From contig NZ_QXFM01000117.1 of the NCBI RefSeq assembly GCF_003584015.1, positions 1 to 64,000 of the forward strand: a DNA stretch of 64,000 bases, given 5' to 3'. Position 1 is the stretch's first letter, and each line of letters opens with the position of its first letter. This document shows, piece after piece, positions 59,977 to 64,000 of this stretch. The position numbers and the translations under genes were made by a program. The stretch comes from Aurantiacibacter xanthus (GTDB lineage Bacteria; Pseudomonadota; Alphaproteobacteria; Sphingomonadales; Sphingomonadaceae). The notes below the pieces were generated by a model that did no database searches, had not been told where the DNA came from, and saw only the letters and a list, made by a program, of their open reading frames with translations.

Positions 59977-60791
59977 CGACCACCGCACCGAAACCCGAAA
60001 CGACCCGCGGCGCGCTTGCCGGGATGGTCGCCGAACTCGCCAGCGGCGCGATCCGTGTCGTCGACCTCACCAATGTGCTGTCGAGCGACTTTCCGGTCAT
60101 CGTCCTGCCGTCCGAATATGGCCAGTGCGAGCCGTTCCGCATGGAGACGGTGTCGCGCTACGACGGCAACGGTCCGGCATGGTACTGGAACAACATCTCG
60201 ATGAACGAGCACACCGGCACCCATTTCGATGCGCCGGCGCACTGGGTGACCGGGCGCGACATCGCCAATGGCACGGTCGATGCGATCCCGCCGGAGGATT
60301 TCATCCACCCCGCCGTGGTGATCGACATTGCCGAAGAAGCAGCGGCGGATGAGGACTTCATCGTGACGCGCGCATTTCTGGAAGAGTGGGAAGCGCAAAA
60401 CGGCCGGATCGAACCCCGCCACTGGATCCTCCTGCGCTCAAACTGGGCGAAGCGGGTGGGCACACTGTCCTACCTCAACCTCAAGGACGACGGCGCGCAT
60501 TCGCCGGGCCCCGATGCAGGCGCCATGCGCTTCCTCGTGAACGAGCGCGACTGCATCGGACTTGGGGTGGAAACGGTCGGGACCGACGCCGGACAGGCCT
60601 CGCTGTTCGACGAGCCCCTGCCCGCCCACTCGATCCTTCACGGCAATGGCCGATATGGCCTGCAATGCCTGACCAACCTCGATGAACTGCCGACGCGCGG
60701 CGCGGTGATCGTTGCCAGCCCGCTCAAGATAAAGGGCGGCTCGGGCAGCCCTCTGCGGGTGATCGCCATGGTCCCCTCCCACCCCGACTGA
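59973..60791 (+). CDS. cyclase-family metal-dependent hydrolase
   Basis: 272-aa protein of the cyclase/kynurenine-formamidase-like family. Metal site motif His80-T-G-T-His84-F-Asp86-A-P-A-His90 is complete. These proteins hydrolyse amides, lactones or isatin-type rings (kynurenine formamidase, isatin hydrolase). The start is GTG, overlapping the stop of the DUF35-SDR gene (GTGA), with GGAG 9 nt upstream. It is the last gene of the translationally coupled ligase-aldolase run. Confidence 0.88.
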   Translation: MTTTAPKPETTRGALAGMVAELASGAIRVVDLTNVLSSDFPVIVLPSEYGQCEPFRMETVSRYDGNGPAWYWNNISMNEHTGTHFDAPAHWVTGRDIANGTVDAIPPEDFIHPAVVIDIAEEAAADEDFIVTRAFLEEWEAQNGRIEPRHWILLRSNWAKRVGTLSYLNLKDDGAHSPGPDAGAMRFLVNERDCIGLGVETVGTDAGQASLFDEPLPAHSILHGNGRYGLQCLTNLDELPTRGAVIVASPLKIKGGSGSPLRVIAMVPSHPD

Positions 60792-60892
60792 GGTCTTCTG
60801 GCCGAAAATAGCATCTATCGCGCAATGCCCGCACTGCCGGTCAGACAGCGCAACCGGCACAAATATAATATCGGGAGGCACTGACAACAATC

Positions 60893-62359
60893 ATGAGCGA
60901 CGGGGCAGCACAGGCAGAGAATAGCGGCGGGCTCATCAAGGGTTTGCTCGGCACCGGCGACATCATCTTCATGATCCTTGCCTGTGCCGCGCCGATGGGC
61001 GTGCTGGCGGGCATCATTCCACTGGCGCTCGCCTTCGGCAACGGCCCCGGAATGCCGGGCACCCAGCTGCTGGTGTGCGGCGTGATGCTGCTGTTTGCGA
61101 TGGGCTATGTGCGGATGATCCCGCATGTCCGCAATGCCGGGGCCTTCTATGCCTATATCGCGCACAGCCTCAACAAGGAGGCCGGCGTCGCCGCTGCCTA
61201 TGTCGCGGTCACCGCCTATATCTGCGCCGCCGCATCGGTGCTCGGGGCCATGGCCTTCTTTGCCGCCGACCTGCTGGAGACAGCCCTCGGTATCGCCACG
61301 CGCTGGGAAATCTGGGCGGCGCTTGGCATCGGGATCGTCGCCTGGCTCGGCTATCACAAGATCACGCTGGCGGCGAAGGTACTGGCCGTCGCCCTGCTGC
61401 TCGAAGTCGGCCTGATCATCGTACTCGATGCTCTGATCCTCTGGGACGTCGGGTTTGCGGGGCTCGACTTTACGAGCTTCACCCCGGGCGCCATCTTCGC
61501 GCCGGGCCTCGGCATTGCGCTGATCTACGCCATCAACGGCTGCATCGGCTTCGAAGCGACCGCGATCTATCAGGAGGAAGCGCGCGACCGCGAGCGCACC
61601 ATCCCGCGCGCGACCTACGGCGCGATCCTGCTGCTCGGTACCTTCTACGTGCTGTCGTCATGGTGTCTGGTGCTGGCGCTCGGGCACGAGAACGTTCAGG
61701 CCGCCGCCGCCGCAGATCCGGGGCGGCTGGTCAGCGGCATCACCATGCAGCATCTCGGCACGTTCGGGCGTGACGCGCTGAACCTGCTGACCGTCACCAG
61801 CCTGTTCGCCGCCGCGCTCGGCTTCTTCAACAATATCGCCCGCTATTTCTTCGCCCTGTCGCGCGACGGCCTGCTGCCTGCGAAGCTGGGGCTCATTCAC
61901 CCGGTCCATGGCTCGCCCTACAAGGCCTGTTTGCTGCTGGCCGTCGTACTCGGCACCATCATCGGTCTGTTCGCACTGGCCGGGCTCGATCCGCTGCTCA
62001 GCCTGACGACGAGCCTTTCCTCGATGGGCGCGGTCGGGCTGGAGATCCTGCTGGCCGCCACCTCGCTGGCGATTCCGTTCTATTTCTTCCGTCGGCGCGA
62101 GATCACCTTCGGCAAGGTCTGGGCACCCCTGCTGGCCGGAATCATCATCTCCATCATCACCGCGCTTTCGCTGGCGAACTACTCCGCCCTTACCGGCACC
62201 GATCTCGTGATCGTCAACAGCCTGCCGATCCTGTTCGTCTTCCTCATCGCCGCCGGCTTGCTGCACGGCGCGTGGCTGCGCCGCTCACGCCCGCAGGTCT
62301 ATGCGCAGATCGGTGCGACCCATGTCGAAGGCGAACCGCCGGCCACCTCGGCAACCTAA
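60893..62359 (+). CDS. APC-family amino acid permease
   Basis: 488-aa integral membrane transporter with about 12 helices. N-terminal helix 1 region GLLGTGDIIFMILACAAPMG, later FEATAIYQEEARDRERTIPRATYGAILL, the well-conserved APC helix 6-7 block. Import of an amino acid or amine in antiport or symport with protons is expected. It lies 101 bp after the cyclase gene and 27 bp before the aldehyde dehydrogenase gene. Its probable substrate feeds the ferredoxin oxidoreductase if a 2-oxo acid is made from it. Confidence 0.9.
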   Translation: MSDGAAQAENSGGLIKGLLGTGDIIFMILACAAPMGVLAGIIPLALAFGNGPGMPGTQLLVCGVMLLFAMGYVRMIPHVRNAGAFYAYIAHSLNKEAGVAAAYVAVTAYICAAASVLGAMAFFAADLLETALGIATRWEIWAALGIGIVAWLGYHKITLAAKVLAVALLLEVGLIIVLDALILWDVGFAGLDFTSFTPGAIFAPGLGIALIYAINGCIGFEATAIYQEEARDRERTIPRATYGAILLLGTFYVLSSWCLVLALGHENVQAAAAADPGRLVSGITMQHLGTFGRDALNLLTVTSLFAAALGFFNNIARYFFALSRDGLLPAKLGLIHPVHGSPYKACLLLAVVLGTIIGLFALAGLDPLLSLTTSLSSMGAVGLEILLAATSLAIPFYFFRRREITFGKVWAPLLAGIIISIITALSLANYSALTGTDLVIVNSLPILFVFLIAAGLLHGAWLRRSRPQVYAQIGATHVEGEPPATSAT

Positions 62360-62386
62360 CCTCCAGCCTTCAGGACAAACCTCCAG

Positions 62387-63910
62387 ATGCTCGACACGAC
62401 CCTGCCCGCCACCGCCGACCGCCCCGCAATCGTGCTGCCCGGCGGCAAGCTGCTCCTGAATGGCGAACTGGCCGAGCCGCGCCATGCCCAAGGCACCATC
62501 GATGCCATCGACCCGGCCACAGGCGAGCGGATCATGGCCTTTCCCGCCTGCAGCGCCGCCGACGTAGACGTCGCGGTCAAGGCCGCCCAGTCCTGCTTCG
62601 AGAGCCGCGAATGGCGCGCCATGCGCCCGCTCGACCGCGGCCGCCTGCTCGAAAACCTCGCCCTGCTGGTGGAGGAAAAGCGCGAAGAGCTGGCCGCACT
62701 GGAATCGCTCGACAGCGGCAAGCTGCTGTTCGTCACGCGCAATGTCGATTTGCAGTTCACCATCGACGGCCTGCGCTATTTCGCGGGCTGGGCCTCCAAG
62801 ATCAACGGCGAGTATGTGACGCACAACCCGCTGATGCCGGAGGACGCGATCTACCGCGCCTATACCCAGCGTCGGCCCATCGGCGTGATCGGCGGCATCA
62901 CGCCGTGGAACTTCCCCATCGGTCAGGCGATCCAGAAGATCGCGCCTGCCATCGCCTTCGGCTGCACGGTGGTGCTCAAGCCGTCGGAAGAAAGCTCGCT
63001 CACCACCATGCGGCTGGGCGAGTTAATCGCCGAGGCCGGTTTTCCGGCAGGGGCCGTCAACATCGTGACCGGAACCGGGGCCGAGGCAGGTGCCGCGCTG
63101 GTCGACCATCCGCTGGTGCGCAAGATCGCCTTTACCGGCTCCACGGCCACCGGCCAGCACATCCTTGCAGCCTCCGCCAAAACCATGAAGCGCGTGACGC
63201 TGGAACTGGGCGGCAAGTCGCCGACCATCGTCCTCGCCGATGCCGATCTGGAACGTGCGATCCCCGGCGCTGCGGCCGCGATCTATTCCAATTCGGGCCA
63301 GATCTGCACCGCCGGTTCGCGCCTGCTGATCGAGGCGCCCGTTTACGATGCCGTCATGGAGGGCGTCGCCCAAATTGCCGACAGCATGAAGCTTGGCTCT
63401 CCCTTCGCCAGCGACACGCAGGTCGGCCCGCTGATCTCCGCCCGCCAGCACGAACGGGTCAGCTCGCTGGTCGAGGCCGGTGTGCGCGAAGGCGCGCGAA
63501 CGGTTGCCGGGGGGCAAAGGCCCGACAAAGCGGGCTGGTATTACCGCCCCACCCTGCTGGCCGATGTGGCGGACGACATGACCGTGATGCGCGAGGAAAT
63601 CTTCGGGCCGGTGGTCTGCGCCACCCGGATTGAGGATCGCGCGCAAATCGTGAAACAGGCGAACAACACGCCTTATGGGCTGGCGGCCAGCATCTGGACC
63701 ACTGACCTCGACAGTGCGCATGTTCTGGCAGAGCGTCTCGATGCGGGCACCGTCTGGCTCAACACGCACAATGTGCTCGATCTCGCGATGCCGTTTGGCG
63801 GCAGCAAGCTATCGGGTCTGGGCCGTGAATTCGGGACCGAGGCCGTCCATGCCTTTACCGAGCCCAAGGCCGTGTGCATGCGGCTCGAAGGCGTCGACCG
63901 GTTCGGCTAA
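62387..63910 (+). CDS. aldehyde dehydrogenase, aryl-acetaldehyde type
   Basis: 507-aa NAD(P)-dependent aldehyde dehydrogenase, third in the window. Catalytic Cys in NSGQICTAGS, Glu in TLELGGKSPT, PWNFPI and FTGSTATGQH are present. Closest in style to phenylacetaldehyde/betaine aldehyde dehydrogenases. It follows the permease by 27 bp, so the pair may import and oxidise an amine- or amino-acid-derived aldehyde. It ends stop-to-stop with the convergent oxidoreductase gene. Confidence 0.92.
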   Translation: MLDTTLPATADRPAIVLPGGKLLLNGELAEPRHAQGTIDAIDPATGERIMAFPACSAADVDVAVKAAQSCFESREWRAMRPLDRGRLLENLALLVEEKREELAALESLDSGKLLFVTRNVDLQFTIDGLRYFAGWASKINGEYVTHNPLMPEDAIYRAYTQRRPIGVIGGITPWNFPIGQAIQKIAPAIAFGCTVVLKPSEESSLTTMRLGELIAEAGFPAGAVNIVTGTGAEAGAALVDHPLVRKIAFTGSTATGQHILAASAKTMKRVTLELGGKSPTIVLADADLERAIPGAAAAIYSNSGQICTAGSRLLIEAPVYDAVMEGVAQIADSMKLGSPFASDTQVGPLISARQHERVSSLVEAGVREGARTVAGGQRPDKAGWYYRPTLLADVADDMTVMREEIFGPVVCATRIEDRAQIVKQANNTPYGLAASIWTTDLDSAHVLAERLDAGTVWLNTHNVLDLAMPFGGSKLSGLGREFGTEAVHAFTEPKAVCMRLEGVDRFG

Positions 63911-64000
63911 TCAGAAGCGATCGGGGCGATAGGTCGACGGATCGATTGACGGGGTTCGCCCCGTCACCAGATCGGCGACCAGTTCGCCAGCCGCAGGCCC
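63911..64000 (-). CDS. D-amino-acid dehydrogenase-like FAD oxidoreductase, C-terminal fragment
   Basis: The last 29 codons and the stop of a minus-strand gene entering from the right edge. The peptide GPAAGELVADLVTGRTPSID followed by PSTYRPDRF is characteristic of the C-terminal end of DadA-type FAD-dependent D-amino acid dehydrogenases and related glycine oxidase-family enzymes. Too short for a firm assignment; such an enzyme would produce 2-oxo acids from D-amino acids. Confidence 0.65.
   Translation of the reverse strand, partial: GPAAGELVADLVTGRTPSIDPSTYRPDRF

Noticed and set aside
1-64000. tRNA genes, CRISPR arrays, insertion sequences or prophage remnants
   Set aside because: I looked for cloverleaf ends, regular repeats, transposase or integrase motifs and terminal inverted repeats and saw none.

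Overview
The window looks like a chromosomal segment of a GC-rich alphaproteobacterium of the order Sphingomonadales (Sphingomonas, Novosphingobium or Erythrobacter-like). The inference rests on several TonB-dependent receptors of sphingomonad style, ECF sigma/FecR signalling pairs, dense catabolic operons with frequent ATGA overlaps, and many periplasmic enzymes of poorly named families. I saw no tRNA, rRNA, CRISPR array, insertion sequence or replication origin. The genus is not determined.

Region 1 (1-13,850). Two ECF-sigma/FecR/STN-receptor units lie on the minus strand, separated by a plus-strand ABC-F protein and a GNAT acetyltransferase. The second unit appears to belong to a phosphodiester-scavenging locus: lipoprotein glycerophosphodiesterase, TonB receptor, periplasmic glycerophosphodiesterase, ECF sigma, FecR, STN-type TonB receptor. 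Its fecR gene is frameshifted by a 23-bp tandem duplication, and the first gene of the run has a 10-bp inverted repeat that would sequester its ribosome binding site.

Region 2 (14,100-30,460). Alanine dehydrogenase is divergent from an Lrp-type regulator. It is followed by a minus-strand catabolic run (aldehyde dehydrogenase, BNR-repeat protein, VOC protein, DUF1185 protein, alpha/beta hydrolase, ThDP enzyme, SDR, cytochrome b561, second aldehyde dehydrogenase). A 2-oxopent-4-enoate hydratase-like gene and a second SDR diverge from it. MFS transporter, class III aminotransferase and LysR regulator complete the region. Fold content suggests meta-cleavage-style catabolism of an aromatic or cyclic substrate; both SDRs lack the usual Tyr-Lys catalytic pair.

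Region 3 (30,588-51,017). An HsaA-type flavin monooxygenase faces a TonB receptor, flavin reductase and glutathione transferase. A minus-strand set of exported proteins follows (PQQ-type sugar dehydrogenase, two small-family periplasmic proteins, alpha/beta hydrolase), then a third full-length receptor divergent from a membrane-anchored winged-helix regulator. MarR/thioesterase, a beta-lactamase-fold protein without its catalytic Ser and Lys, a second membrane-anchored regulator and a second DUF6152/partner pair complete it. The two membrane regulators are paralogues and their upstream regions share sequence motifs.

Region 4 (51,078-64,000). A plus-strand cluster encodes an indolepyruvate:ferredoxin oxidoreductase-type pair, two MarR regulators, an acyl-CoA ligase, a Cys-less thiolase-fold protein, a DUF35 protein fused to a degenerate SDR, a cyclase-family hydrolase, an APC permease and an aldehyde dehydrogenase. 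The 3' end of a D-amino-acid-dehydrogenase-like gene converges at the window edge. The oxidoreductase and ligase promoters share a palindromic motif with core TGCA-N2-TGCA. Uptake of an amino acid, oxidation to a 2-oxo acid and CoA-ester formation, followed by retro-aldol-type chemistry, is a plausible but inferred logic.
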